A stretch of 64,000 bases of DNA from positions 5,082,402-5,146,401 of the forward strand of contig NZ_CP036264.1 in NCBI RefSeq assembly GCF_008035925.1. Direction: 5' to 3'. Origin of the DNA: Stieleria maiorica (GTDB lineage: Bacteria; Planctomycetota; Planctomycetia; Pirellulales; Pirellulaceae). Below, piece after piece: positions 10,615-19,925 of this stretch. The position numbers were made by a program, and so were the translations under genes. Within the stretch, counting starts at the first letter, position 1; each line of letters begins with the position of its first letter. Under the pieces are notes generated by a model that was given only the letters and a program-made list of their open reading frames with translations, did no database searches and was not told the origin of the DNA.

Positions 10615-11598
10615 TCAGCGACGCAACTCGCCACGGGACCGCAACCGATAACCGAGCCGCCGCAGGCAGACGACGACACAGCCCACGATCACGGTTCCGG
10701 TCAAGCAAGTCGAAAGAGGCGCGGCACTAAGCTGCAGATTCCAATGGAGACTCAGCGACGTGTCCTTCATCTGAAACGCGATAAAGGCGGTGGCAAAGAC
10801 CGCGACTTGGATCAACGCGATCAATAGCAAGCGTCGAAAGCCGCCCCGTGACCTGGCATCACTCAGGATCCCGCGCAACAGAAGCACGGCCACGATCCCG
10901 ACGCCGACCGCCGGCAACATCACCACCAAAGCTTCGTAAAAGAATGCTTCGATGCGGGACTGGTCATTCACCGCAAACGACGCACGAACGAAACTGAAAA
11001 TCAGGGCACTGACAAGCACCCATTCCATCAGCACCAGCACGCCGACACGCTGAGTCTTCATTTCATGCTGACCGATCGTGATCGTCCATCCGCCGAAGAA
11101 CTGCATCGCTGCGGCAGGAAAGACCGACGCGAACGAGAGTGCCGGAGCCAGCAGCAGATGGCCAATGATGCGACCATAGTCCGCGTCATTCATCACCGCT
11201 TGTGTGATCCAGCGGCGCTCGCTGACCACCAGCACGACTCCCATCACCAAACAGTGGATGACCACGTAACCCACCGCCATCGCGATCCGCTTGGGACCAC
11301 TGCGCGCACGCAGAAAAATCGCCGCCAAAATCACGAGACTCGGTGAGATCGTCAGCGCCGTCGAAACGCCCAAGATCGCGTAGCTGGCCGCAAACTCCAA
11401 AGCGGTGTTCAGGCTATTCCCCAGCGGAATCCAGTCCATGGTTTTCGTGACCAGCAAGCTGCATTGGGGCAGCCCGAAAACCAGCAACGTCAACACCGTC
11501 CACCAGATCCACTTTCTCGGCGATTGCATGCTTGGATTTTGGCCTGCGGGAACCACACGTGCCTTATCGCCGTCCGACTTGGATTCGCTCTCCGCCAC
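10615..11598 (-). CDS. Hypothetical multi-pass membrane protein, 327 residues
   Basis: No family recognised. After a polar N-terminus of about 30 residues come roughly seven hydrophobic segments (around residues 32-50, 65-95, 105-125, 145-170, 190-205, 225-245, 255-275, 290-310), so it is an integral inner-membrane protein. The C-terminus is basic (RRLGYRLRSRGELRR), likely cytoplasmic. Its start is 2 bases after the stop of the 108-residue ORF upstream on the same strand, so the two are probably translated together. No catalytic motif is visible. Confidence 0.65.
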   Translation of the reverse strand: MAESESKSDGDKARVVPAGQNPSMQSPRKWIWWTVLTLLVFGLPQCSLLVTKTMDWIPLGNSLNTALEFAASYAILGVSTALTISPSLVILAAIFLRARSGPKRIAMAVGYVVIHCLVMGVVLVVSERRWITQAVMNDADYGRIIGHLLLAPALSFASVFPAAAMQFFGGWTITIGQHEMKTQRVGVLVLMEWVLVSALIFSFVRASFAVNDQSRIEAFFYEALVVMLPAVGVGIVAVLLLRGILSDARSRGGFRRLLLIALIQVAVFATAFIAFQMKDTSLSLHWNLQLSAAPLSTCLTGTVIVGCVVVCLRRLGYRLRSRGELRR

Positions 11599-11600
11599 CG

Positions 11601-11927
11601 TTACTGGATCACTTCAGGGCGATCGAACACGGTGGAAACGTTAACGGCAAAACCAGCCAACAATCGCGACGCTGCCGATTGGCCGTCGAAGGTTCGGCTC
11701 AATTCGTCGAAACCTGCTCCCGCATTATCGAGCCCTAGCACGGTGATGCTGCGGTCACGCGGATCGACGATCTCCAACCCCAAGTAGTCCGACTCCGACC
11801 AAGCCCCCTGGCGCGGGTAGAGGTTGGCGATCTCCCAACTGGGTTCGCCGATTCGACTCGCTCGCGGATGGCTGGACATGGCTGGTTGACTCGAAAAAAC
11901 GTGCGGATCACTTACTGTGATTGACAT
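11601..11927 (-). CDS. Small protein with Uma2-like N-terminus
   Basis: 108 residues from ATG 11927; ATG 11879 would give 92 residues. The segment PSWEIANLYPRQGAWSESDY resembles the opening of planctomycete Uma2/DUF820 putative nucleases (PTWEIA-LFP-QG-WSEEEYL in family members recalled from memory). The catalytic core that should follow is absent and the sequence changes to an unrelated tail with FDELSRTFDGQSAASRLLAG. It may be a truncated relative or a separate small family using the same N-terminal module. It lies directly upstream of the 327-residue membrane protein. Confidence 0.45.
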   Translation of the reverse strand: MSITVSDPHVFSSQPAMSSHPRASRIGEPSWEIANLYPRQGAWSESDYLGLEIVDPRDRSITVLGLDNAGAGFDELSRTFDGQSAASRLLAGFAVNVSTVFDRPEVIQ

Positions 11928-11982
11928 TCAACTTAAACCGCAGCCCCCGCCATTGCAAAGGATGCCAGATCCGGTCCGCCGT

Positions 11983-12603
11983 TCACCGACCGACCAGCAA
12001 TCGCACGTCATCGACGTTCCAATATTTCTTGACAACCGGCGCGACGACTTTCTTTTCGAAGTGCATGAACCCCAATAACACGCCCAGCGTCGTCATCAAC
12101 AGCGTCGCGATCAATCCACCCACGATCGCCGCGATCGGGCCGAGCCGCGACAGGGCGATCGCGATCAGCACGCCGACCGCAAAGCCTGCCACGCCGCCCA
12201 GGCTCAAGTACTTGAACATTCCCGGCCGACCGGCGCGTTCGAGTTCCTGTTCGGGGATATCGGCCAGCAAGCGATCGTAATACTCCGCGATCGATTCCTC
12301 GGCGCCGTCCCAGCGAAACTGACTGACGTCGTCCTGCATTTCACAGTGCACACACAGCGTCGTTTCGATCCCGGACAGCGGGTTGGCGACCGATTCAAAT
12401 TCCGGTCCCGAGATCACCGTCGTCTGTCCGCACGGCAAATGGATGTAGCTGAAAGATTCGGGAACGCCCATCCGATTCATCCGAGATTGGTTGACGCGAT
12501 AGAAAAGAATCCGACCATCATATCCCAGCCACCGCTGCTTCGGGGACGACCACTCAACGCTTGACGCTGTCCCTTTCGGCCAGTCGTCGGTGCGACGATG
12601 CAC
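11983..12603 (-). CDS. Hypothetical protein with C-terminal membrane hairpin, 206 residues
   Basis: No family recognised. Residues 1-130 are soluble and include a CxxC pair (TLCVHCEMQDD, about residues 83-86). Residues about 143-165 and 166-188 are two hydrophobic segments rich in Gly/Ala/Leu, giving a re-entrant or two-pass anchor; the tail EKKVVAPVVKKYWNVDD is polar. It could be a surface-sensing or regulatory membrane protein, but the sequence does not say. Same strand as the two genes downstream, with a 55-base gap. Confidence 0.55.
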   Translation of the reverse strand: MHRRTDDWPKGTASSVEWSSPKQRWLGYDGRILFYRVNQSRMNRMGVPESFSYIHLPCGQTTVISGPEFESVANPLSGIETTLCVHCEMQDDVSQFRWDGAEESIAEYYDRLLADIPEQELERAGRPGMFKYLSLGGVAGFAVGVLIAIALSRLGPIAAIVGGLIATLLMTTLGVLLGFMHFEKKVVAPVVKKYWNVDDVRLLVGR

Positions 12604-13243
12604 GACGTCCTTACGAGGTCGTCGCGCAGGTTGGCACGGGTTTGTTAGACAGTGGGCGAGCCTGGCCTGCGCAAAATCGTCGAGACGTTCGCGTTTTTGT
12701 TCGTAGGCTTGTGGCGTTTTCGATTCCGTGAAACCCTCTTGGGATCAGCCGTGTGGCGCCAGCCTACGGGCCTCCATCGACGCGGGCCTCCACCGACGCG
12801 GGCCTCCATCGACGCGGGGCCCGAACGCTGCTAGGGCCCGAACGCTTGCGCGAATCGGCTAATGTCACTGGTGTTTCGCCGCCCGATGGCTGCTGTGGGT
12901 CGACCGCTATCGCGGAATGATTTCGCGTGAATTCTGAACCATCACCGAATTCCGGTATTGCGCCGCCCAGGGCGAGCCCCACGGGCGACGGCCCGGAAGG
13001 GCCATCGTACCTCAGAAAAGCATCGCCCTGGGCTGGACAGTCCCTTGACGCGACTCGCGCGTTGACCCACCGCCATTGCAAAATGCTTGACGCGATTGAC
13101 CGGAACTGCCATGCTACTGCCAGCGAACTGATCGCCGCTCGACCGGTCTTCTTTCTGGAATTGCTTTTCCAAAGACAGGATCGAGGCATCGGACTACCCG
13201 ATCACTTTTGTCATTTGCACACAAGTAGACTTGGGAGAGACCG
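12604..13243. repeat. Gene-free spacer: copy B of a long repeat plus palindromes
   Basis: Positions 12688-12878 are the inverted counterpart of 2209-2352, enlarged by an internal tandem array: a 16-base unit three times (12768-12783, 12784-12799, 12800-12815), then a second unit twice (12816-12833 and 12834-12850). Positions 12985-13010 are an inverted copy of the 3351-3380 palindrome. The last about 200 bases before recQ should hold its promoter; the start codon follows GGGAGAG. Confidence 0.75.
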
Positions 13244-15112
13244 ATGGAAGATGCACGGCGCGCGTTGGAACGGTTCTGGGGTTACGATTCCTTTCGTCCC
13301 CTTCAGGAGCAATCGATTCGGACCATTCTGGAAGGTCGCGACAGCCTGACAGTGTTGCCTACCGGAGCCGGCAAATCGATTTGCTTTCAAGTCCCCGCCT
13401 TGTGCCGGGGACACCGAGGTCGTGAAGCCTCGCGGGAGCGCAACTTGGCGGTCGTCGTGTCACCTCTGATTTCGTTGATGCAGGACCAAGTCGACGCGCT
13501 GACGGAGAAAGGGATTCCTGCGGCGCTGGTCAACAGCCTGCAAAACGAGTCGGAAAAGCGGAAGGTTGCCGATCGGGTACGTTGCGGCCAGCTGCGATTG
13601 TTGTACCTGGCCCCCGAGCGGTTGCTGTCACCGAAGACACTGGGTTTCCTGCGACAGCAGAAATGCGTGCGTTACTTTGCAATCGATGAAGCGCACTGCG
13701 TCAGCCAATGGGGCCACGATTTCCGTCCCGAGTACCAGGAGCTGAAAACGCTGAAGCAGTTGTTTCCCGACGCCTCGGTCCACGCCTTCACCGCGACGGC
13801 TTCCCAGTCGGTGCGGAGCGACATCGCCTGTCAATTGGGACTTGCCAACCCGTGCTATCTGGTGGGAAGTTTTGACCGCCCCAATTTGACCTACCGCATG
13901 CCCCGGGCCGGGCAAAAGATGCAGCAGATCATGGACGTCGTGCAGCGTCATCGCGGCAAGTCAGGCATCATCTATTGTCTCAGCCGGCGTGACGTCGACA
14001 CGACGACCCAGGCGTTGCGGACGCTGGGCATCAACGCCAAATCCTACCATGCCGGCATGACCGGTCCGCAGCGAAAATCCCACCAAGACAGCTTCATGCA
14101 GGATCGCTGCGACGTCATGGTCGCGACCATCGCCTTCGGCATGGGGATCGACAAACCCGATATCCGGTTTGTGATCCACAACGGCATGCCCAAATCCGTC
14201 GAACACTACCAACAAGAAAGCGGTCGCGCCGGTCGCGATGGGCTGGATTCGGAGTGTGTCTTGCTGCACAGCCCGCGGGACTTTCTGGTTTGGAGTGATG
14301 TGATGCACGGCGAAGCCAGCCAAGTCGCCCGGGATTCGTTGCAAGCCATGTTTGAACTTTGCAACGACGTCACCTGCCGGCACAAGGCGATCGTCGAGTA
14401 CTTCGGACAGGACTACGGCGTGATGCGCTGCGGTGCCTGTGATGTTTGCCTGGGCGAACTGGTATTGCACGAGCAATCGAGTGCCATTGCACAAAGCATT
14501 GTCGCGTGCGTTCGAGATCTGAAACAAAAGTACGGTGCCGGACACGTCGCGCGTGTGCTGTCGGGAAAATCCGACAAACGCGTCCTTCAATTCCATCATG
14601 ATCGAATAAAAAGCTTTGGAGCGCTCGATGAGCACGGCTTGATGGCCATCAAGGTCTGGATCCAGCAGCTGATCAGCCAGAAATACCTGTCTCGCAGCGG
14701 GTCCTACAACACGCTGGCGACGACCGCAGCGGGTCGACGTCTGCTCCGCGGCCAAGGAACGCCCAAGTTGACCGCGACCGCGCGCAATCAACAGTCCGTC
14801 GACGGGAATCAGAGCTTTGTTCCCGCCATCAGTTCGTTGGCCGCCTTCGAGTACTTTCGGTCCGGCGATTCGATCGAATCGGTCGCCCGAAAGATGTCCC
14901 GCGCCGAAAGCACCGTGGCCAAGTACCTGACCGACTACATCCGGCACAACGGCATCAGCGATCCGACACCCTGGGTGAAACCCGAAACGGCCCAACGCGT
15001 CTTGGCTAACAAACATCTGGCCGGGGACGGAAAACTAAAACCGATTTTCGACCACTTCAACGGCGAAGTCAGCTACGACGAAATCCGCATCACCCTGGCT
15101 TGCGACCGATAG
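13244..15112 (+). CDS. recQ: ATP-dependent DNA helicase RecQ
   Basis: 3'-5' DNA helicase of recombination and replication-fork repair. 622 residues. Motif 0 FRPLQEQSI (17-25), Walker A TGAGKS (40-45), DEAH box at 148-151 followed by the aromatic-rich loop SQWGHDFRPEY, FTATA (motif III), and motifs IV-VI through GRAGRDG. A zinc-binding domain is seen as CRHKAIVEYFG plus CGACDVC. The C-terminus has a winged-helix region and a helix-turn-helix (ESVARKMSRAESTVAKYLTDYI) in place of a clear HRDC. ATG 13244 follows GGGAGAG at good spacing. Monocistronic in context; a minus-strand gene converges 15 bases downstream. Confidence 0.96.
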   Translation: MEDARRALERFWGYDSFRPLQEQSIRTILEGRDSLTVLPTGAGKSICFQVPALCRGHRGREASRERNLAVVVSPLISLMQDQVDALTEKGIPAALVNSLQNESEKRKVADRVRCGQLRLLYLAPERLLSPKTLGFLRQQKCVRYFAIDEAHCVSQWGHDFRPEYQELKTLKQLFPDASVHAFTATASQSVRSDIACQLGLANPCYLVGSFDRPNLTYRMPRAGQKMQQIMDVVQRHRGKSGIIYCLSRRDVDTTTQALRTLGINAKSYHAGMTGPQRKSHQDSFMQDRCDVMVATIAFGMGIDKPDIRFVIHNGMPKSVEHYQQESGRAGRDGLDSECVLLHSPRDFLVWSDVMHGEASQVARDSLQAMFELCNDVTCRHKAIVEYFGQDYGVMRCGACDVCLGELVLHEQSSAIAQSIVACVRDLKQKYGAGHVARVLSGKSDKRVLQFHHDRIKSFGALDEHGLMAIKVWIQQLISQKYLSRSGSYNTLATTAAGRRLLRGQGTPKLTATARNQQSVDGNQSFVPAISSLAAFEYFRSGDSIESVARKMSRAESTVAKYLTDYIRHNGISDPTPWVKPETAQRVLANKHLAGDGKLKPIFDHFNGEVSYDEIRITLACDR

Positions 15113-15127
15113 ACAGCTGCGATGCAT

Positions 15128-16396
15128 CTACTGCATCCCATCCGTTACGGTACGGGATGCACGAACCGCAATCGTGCGGTAGTGATAGATGTGTCTCATG
15201 TAATGGTCGAGATACTTCACTCGAGTGGGTATCCCCTCGGGCAGGGATCGCGGATTGCCCCGTGCATCCTTTGGAATCCAAATTTTGGCGATCGCGTCGG
15301 CACCTACTTCGTAGCCGAATTCAGAGTACGGATCAGCCGTGTAATCATCGCGACCGAGCCCGATCTTCTCCAGCAGCGCCAAGTCCGACGGCCAGCGATT
15401 TTCCTGCAGTCGATATTGTTTGACCGCGATCGCCGTTCGCGTCAGCCTCAATCCCGTTTCCAATGAATCGATAGCGTCTTCGGTTGACATTTGATGAGAA
15501 CTCAATTGCTGGGCAGTTCCACTACCAACCAGCACTCCCGCGAGCTTCGCGACCAGCGATCTGTTTTGCAAATCGTTTTCGTATTGGTAGTTCCACTTGG
15601 CACTATGCAAGTCGATGGCTAACAGAGGATCCCACGGTTCGTACAATCCCGCCCGGTCGGCGCTAAGTTGCTGAAACGCAGACAGTTGATCTTGAAGTCT
15701 CGTCAGTTGGTTGGGCTCGTCCCAAAAGCCAGCAAAGAGGGATTCAGCGATCAAACGTTGATGCGTACTACTTGCCGGTGCATGCCACAAATAGAAACGA
15801 AACGCCGCGGAATAGTCCATCGCGGGCGCGATGTCGACCAACAGTTGCAATGTTTCGAGCGCTCGATCAGCATCCTTGTCGACGACAGCAGCATGAAACT
15901 CGATTTCCAACAGATGCATGAAGGGTAGCGAACCCCGCGTTTCAATGTCCCACATCGGGCCAACGACATTGGGATTCCAAACCGGTGTTTCATCGGCAAG
16001 CAACTGTTTCATTTCATCGATCAGTGGCTGTGCTTCATCCGAGAACCGTTGCAATACATCGGGAGCGATCTGCCATGCACCGGCTTGATCGGTGGTTTCC
16101 AGCAACCCGTCGAAGCGAATTTCGAGGCCTTGTACCGCAAACGCTAACGTTTCCCACCGTGCCGAGTTGTCGGTCGATGTATTGGCGTCGTAAACGGTCG
16201 CTTGTTCGACGACCGCAGATCCATCGCCTGATCCGGTTGCATGGTGTTGATGGTCCCAAGCCGTCTTGACGACCAAAGCGACGGTCAAAACAACGGCTGC
16301 GGCCATCAACAGCGGAGGCGCAATCAGTCCAGTCAACCATCTGCGTTCCAGCGGCGTCATACGTTTTCGCGATGAGGTTTCAATCTGTGATTGCAT
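15128..16396 (-). CDS. Membrane-anchored hypothetical protein of the ABC operon
   Basis: 422 residues, family not recognised. One membrane anchor at about residues 22-45 (LIAPPLLMAAAVVLTVALVVKTA) precedes a long extracytoplasmic part with alternating helical segments and no catalytic motif I can identify. The start overlaps the permease stop by 17 bases, so it is the last gene of the GntR-ATPase-permease operon. That coupling suggests an accessory subunit or a sensor/binding partner of the exporter. The late block LQENRWPSDLALLEKIGLGRDDYTADPYS resembles the tail found in many planctomycete secreted proteins of unknown function. Confidence 0.7.
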   Translation of the reverse strand: MQSQIETSSRKRMTPLERRWLTGLIAPPLLMAAAVVLTVALVVKTAWDHQHHATGSGDGSAVVEQATVYDANTSTDNSARWETLAFAVQGLEIRFDGLLETTDQAGAWQIAPDVLQRFSDEAQPLIDEMKQLLADETPVWNPNVVGPMWDIETRGSLPFMHLLEIEFHAAVVDKDADRALETLQLLVDIAPAMDYSAAFRFYLWHAPASSTHQRLIAESLFAGFWDEPNQLTRLQDQLSAFQQLSADRAGLYEPWDPLLAIDLHSAKWNYQYENDLQNRSLVAKLAGVLVGSGTAQQLSSHQMSTEDAIDSLETGLRLTRTAIAVKQYRLQENRWPSDLALLEKIGLGRDDYTADPYSEFGYEVGADAIAKIWIPKDARGNPRSLPEGIPTRVKYLDHYMRHIYHYRTIAVRASRTVTDGMQ

Positions 16397-18908
16397 TCTG
16401 CGTCAATTCCTTTTCCCAAGCAGCGAACCATTGGGCACCGGGATATTTGGATCGAATTTCGGTATTCAACAAAGCAGCCTGTGAGGCACCCTTGCGACGC
16501 GCTCGATCGCTGTACGGGCCCTGTTCAAACACTTGGTTATTCCCGCTAATCAATTCATCCAGCGTTTTCCGTTGCTGCAACGACGACTGCCCCTGTTCTT
16601 CCGCGTCCAATAGCTCAAGCAAATGGAACGCAATCGAGTCGATCGTGTGGTTTCGAAAGAGCCACTGACCTAACATGCCGCGGTGAATTCCAACCCAGAC
16701 GTCAATCGAGTATCCGCCAAACCGATCCGCAGGTGATCCGCTTTGACGATCTTCATTCCAGTTGTACCAAGAAACCAAGACAGCCCGGCGACGAGCGTCC
16801 GACCATCCTTGTCTGTCGGCGATTAGCTCCTGTGCTGCCTGCGCAGCGGGCCGGTCCAAGTGCATTTGGTATTGGGGGCTGGCAAGCGTGTCTGCGACCC
16901 AAAACACTATCGCATCGGCGTGATCTTGATCAATCACCCGCGGACTTCGTCGCAGCCTCCGCGTCAGTTTCGTCATGGTATCCATCCATTCATTTAGCTC
17001 AGCCAACGCAGCCTCGTCATTAGGCGACTGAACAAACCGAACCCTTGCAAATGATGCGAGCGATAGGATTCCATCGAATGTCGTCGCTTCACACATGACA
17101 CCTCGCTTCTGAACGTCATCAACATAAACATTTGCCAAATGGGCGGCGGAGAAGTCTCTGTCATCATAGGCCACCTCGGACGTGTAATCGCCCGTTCGAT
17201 TCACGACTGGAAGTTGCCTGCCGCCAACCGGTGTCTGGAATGAGACTTTGTAGGTTGGCATTCCCACTGATCCGTTGGCTTTCGTCGCCCGTTGCGCCAT
17301 TGATATTCTTTGCGCGTTTGTGATGAATGGGTAAGTAACGTACTCCACCGTGCAGGGAATCAATGGAATCGTGACGAACAAAACAAGTGCAGGGACAGAC
17401 TTTGCGAATAGTTTGCGTCCCCGCACCCCATCGGCATACGTTCGCATCGAAAACAAAGTCGCGAGAAGCGGGACAAAATACCAAACCACTGCCAGTGCGA
17501 TGGTGATCGGTGCGCCGATCCTCGTCGTCCCGCCTATCGAAATCACCGCGCCGGCTGACAACAGAGAAGCGGCGGTTGCCGCGGGCGCTAACAGCAACGA
17601 AATGGACAACGCCCGACAGTTTTGGCCGATCCATTGTGAGATGCTGTAGCAGTAGACCGCCAAGAGTAGGACGACCGTCAACGGCGGAATATACAGGTAG
17701 TGCCTGTCTTCGCTGTCCACCGATTTCGAGATCACACCGACCACAAGGTAGAGCAATGATGCGACCCCCAATACAGCCACCGCCAATAGATGCCGTCCGA
17801 GCCAGAGTTTCGCCGGCGAAGCACCACGATCGGAAAAAAAGCGTAGACGCTCAGCTTTGCCGTCACCGGTAAAAGCGAACACGCCCAAGCAACAGACGCC
17901 CAACAGGCCGCTGAAGACAAGCAACGTACCGCCGCTGCGCGAGCTTCCGATATACGGCAGACCGCCGGCGGTGGAGCCAATCACGCCCGCAAAAATGAGA
18001 AATACAATTCCCCAAAGCGCAAGTCGATTGCTGCCGAACGATTGTCTGAATATCGCCAACGAGGTTGACCGAAAGGGTTGGTCAGGGACACGCCGCGATG
18101 TCTCACCGGATGTGCCGAACGATGAGCCGAACACAGCGTAGGGTGAAAATCGATTTGCGTCCTTGGATTCCTTCTCCGCGCCCGCCGGCGACAGGACACG
18201 CATCGCCGCCCGCCATCCGAGTGCCCCGACAATGACGGTAGCAATCAGCGTTACCGCAAGGGCCGCTAGATCCGAAGTCACCGGATCCAAAAAGGCCGTT
18301 CCGACGTGTGCCCGGCGGATGTACTCACCAAGGTGTATGACTGCAAATGGTGCAAACGCCAACGGAACAATGGCGATCAGACTTGCGAACGAGTTCTTGA
18401 TTCGCCAGCTGGTATAAAATCCACAAACGAAGATGTAGAAGGTGTGCAGATGCCAGGACAGGAACGCAACCTGTTGTGTGATCGAGGCCTCATGACGCAA
18501 ATTTGGTAACAGCGGAAACTTGAACCCGTCCGGAAACGCGCCGACCATCATTTCCAGTTTGATCAGTGCCCAGCAACCGATCCACATCACGCCGAGTGCA
18601 GACGCGCAAACGATCAGCTTGATTCGGATCAGGCGTCCCGGTGAGATCGGCATCGATGTGAGCCACAGGATCGTCTTTTGATCACGCTCTTGACCGACAG
18701 TCATGGCAGCCACCCCGACGGCAAACAATCCTGGCAACGCCAGCGGAATATAGCGGCCATATTGACGCATTGCGTAGATGTTGTCCGGTGACATTTGCGC
18801 GACGAGCATCAATACCAGCCCGACGGCAAACAAAGCCACAGCCAATGGAAAGAGCTGACGAACTTCTTTCCAAATCAAGCCACGGTTATTGATCAGTGCT
18901 CCAGTCAT
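16380..18908 (-). CDS. ABC transporter permease with large extracytoplasmic C-terminus
   Basis: 842 residues. The first half is hydrophobic with about twelve membrane segments, starting KEVRQLFPLAVALFAVGLVLML, and resembles the ABC-2 type permease fold: VGQERDQKTILWLTSMPISPGRLIRIKL is the characteristic cytoplasmic coupling stretch. The last about 300 residues (after LIPCTVEYVTYPFI) are soluble and unrelated to a standard permease. Its start codon overlaps the ATPase stop by 4 bases (ATGA), indicating translational coupling. Substrate unknown; YtrA-type operons typically respond to cell-envelope antibiotics, so a detoxification or envelope-stress role is plausible but inferred. Confidence 0.85.
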   Translation of the reverse strand: MTGALINNRGLIWKEVRQLFPLAVALFAVGLVLMLVAQMSPDNIYAMRQYGRYIPLALPGLFAVGVAAMTVGQERDQKTILWLTSMPISPGRLIRIKLIVCASALGVMWIGCWALIKLEMMVGAFPDGFKFPLLPNLRHEASITQQVAFLSWHLHTFYIFVCGFYTSWRIKNSFASLIAIVPLAFAPFAVIHLGEYIRRAHVGTAFLDPVTSDLAALAVTLIATVIVGALGWRAAMRVLSPAGAEKESKDANRFSPYAVFGSSFGTSGETSRRVPDQPFRSTSLAIFRQSFGSNRLALWGIVFLIFAGVIGSTAGGLPYIGSSRSGGTLLVFSGLLGVCCLGVFAFTGDGKAERLRFFSDRGASPAKLWLGRHLLAVAVLGVASLLYLVVGVISKSVDSEDRHYLYIPPLTVVLLLAVYCYSISQWIGQNCRALSISLLLAPAATAASLLSAGAVISIGGTTRIGAPITIALAVVWYFVPLLATLFSMRTYADGVRGRKLFAKSVPALVLFVTIPLIPCTVEYVTYPFITNAQRISMAQRATKANGSVGMPTYKVSFQTPVGGRQLPVVNRTGDYTSEVAYDDRDFSAAHLANVYVDDVQKRGVMCEATTFDGILSLASFARVRFVQSPNDEAALAELNEWMDTMTKLTRRLRRSPRVIDQDHADAIVFWVADTLASPQYQMHLDRPAAQAAQELIADRQGWSDARRRAVLVSWYNWNEDRQSGSPADRFGGYSIDVWVGIHRGMLGQWLFRNHTIDSIAFHLLELLDAEEQGQSSLQQRKTLDELISGNNQVFEQGPYSDRARRKGASQAALLNTEIRSKYPGAQWFAAWEKELTQNAITD

Positions 18909-19855
18909 ACCACGCCTCCTTCGATCTCCACCGCCGCTTCGGCACGATCGATTGCTTCCCGCGGTGGCGACTTGCCGGTAAAGGCAATGAAGATTTCCTC
19001 GAGCGACAATGTTCGTTCGCTAACACCGGTCACGCCCACCCGGCTTGCCAGCAAGTCGTGCATCCCGGAGTCATAGTGACGAATCACCATACTGCGTTGC
19101 CGACCATAGCTCGCTTCGCCGAGAACCTCAGCCGGCTCGGGAAGTGCCGGCAGGACAACAAGCGGATCTTCTAAACTGACGGCCACCTCGATGACCGAAT
19201 CCTTCAGCGTATCTAACGGTTCACAAACACGCACGATGCCGTCGTGAAGGATTGCGATGACGTCCGCCACCCGTTCAACTTCAGCCATCTGATGGCTGGA
19301 GAGGAATACCGTTCGCCCGGACGCAGCGCGATCGATCATGCTTTCCAAAAAATCACGGCGGACCTTCGGATCGAGCCCCGAAGTCGGTTCGTCCAGAATT
19401 AGTAATTCAGGATCGTGAGCGAGCGAAAGAGACAGCGCAACTTTTGCACGCTGGCCCTTGCTCAAATGACGGATTTTACGATCCTCCGGAATCTCATAAC
19501 GGCGGATGGATTCTTGGTAACGCGGCAAGAAATGTTTGTCGTAGAGTGTGCCTGCAAACCATCCGATCTCACCGACGCCCATCCAGTCATACAGCGCCGG
19601 CGCGTCGGAGACATATCCCGCTCGGCGTCGGATTTCCAAAGCGTCCTTTGCAGGATCCAGATTCATGACCCGGCAGGTTCCCGATGTCGGCATTTGAAAT
19701 CCCGTCAAGATGCGTATGAGCGTCGTTTTGCCGGCACCGTTCTCGCCGAGCAAGGCAAAAACCGTCCCTTCGTCGACGTTCAGCGTAACACCGCGTAACG
19801 CATCGCAGCCCCGAAAACGCATCGTCAAATCGGATGTCTGAATAATGTGATTCAT
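18905..19855 (-). CDS. ABC transporter ATP-binding protein
   Basis: 316 residues from ATG 19855; the longer reading to 19948 adds a non-homologous stretch. Walker A LGENGAGKT, signature LSKGQRAKVALSLSLAHDP, Walker B LLILDEPTSGLDP and switch His in FLSSHQMAEVERVADVI are all intact, so it should be an active ATPase. The overall order matches the drug/Na+ exporter subgroup (CcmA/YtrB type). The C-terminal about 90 residues form the usual accessory domain. Powers export through the adjacent permease, with which it overlaps by 4 bases. Confidence 0.95.
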   Translation of the reverse strand: MNHIIQTSDLTMRFRGCDALRGVTLNVDEGTVFALLGENGAGKTTLIRILTGFQMPTSGTCRVMNLDPAKDALEIRRRAGYVSDAPALYDWMGVGEIGWFAGTLYDKHFLPRYQESIRRYEIPEDRKIRHLSKGQRAKVALSLSLAHDPELLILDEPTSGLDPKVRRDFLESMIDRAASGRTVFLSSHQMAEVERVADVIAILHDGIVRVCEPLDTLKDSVIEVAVSLEDPLVVLPALPEPAEVLGEASYGRQRSMVIRHYDSGMHDLLASRVGVTGVSERTLSLEEIFIAFTGKSPPREAIDRAEAAVEIEGGVV

Positions 19856-19925
19856 GAATGGGATGCCGCGTGAAAGAGGTGCGGGGGCGGTGATGGAGTC
19901 TGCAAATCCGATAGGAAATCTAAAT

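Noticed and set aside
12652..12834. Short ORF inside repeat copy B (and its counterpart within 1965-2543)
   Set aside because: The peptide similarity between the two comes from the shared DNA repeat; reading frames are not extended or supported by a ribosome site.
13961..15016. Antisense ORF of 351 residues opposite recQ
   Set aside because: Shadow frame; RecQ motifs on the plus strand are unambiguous.
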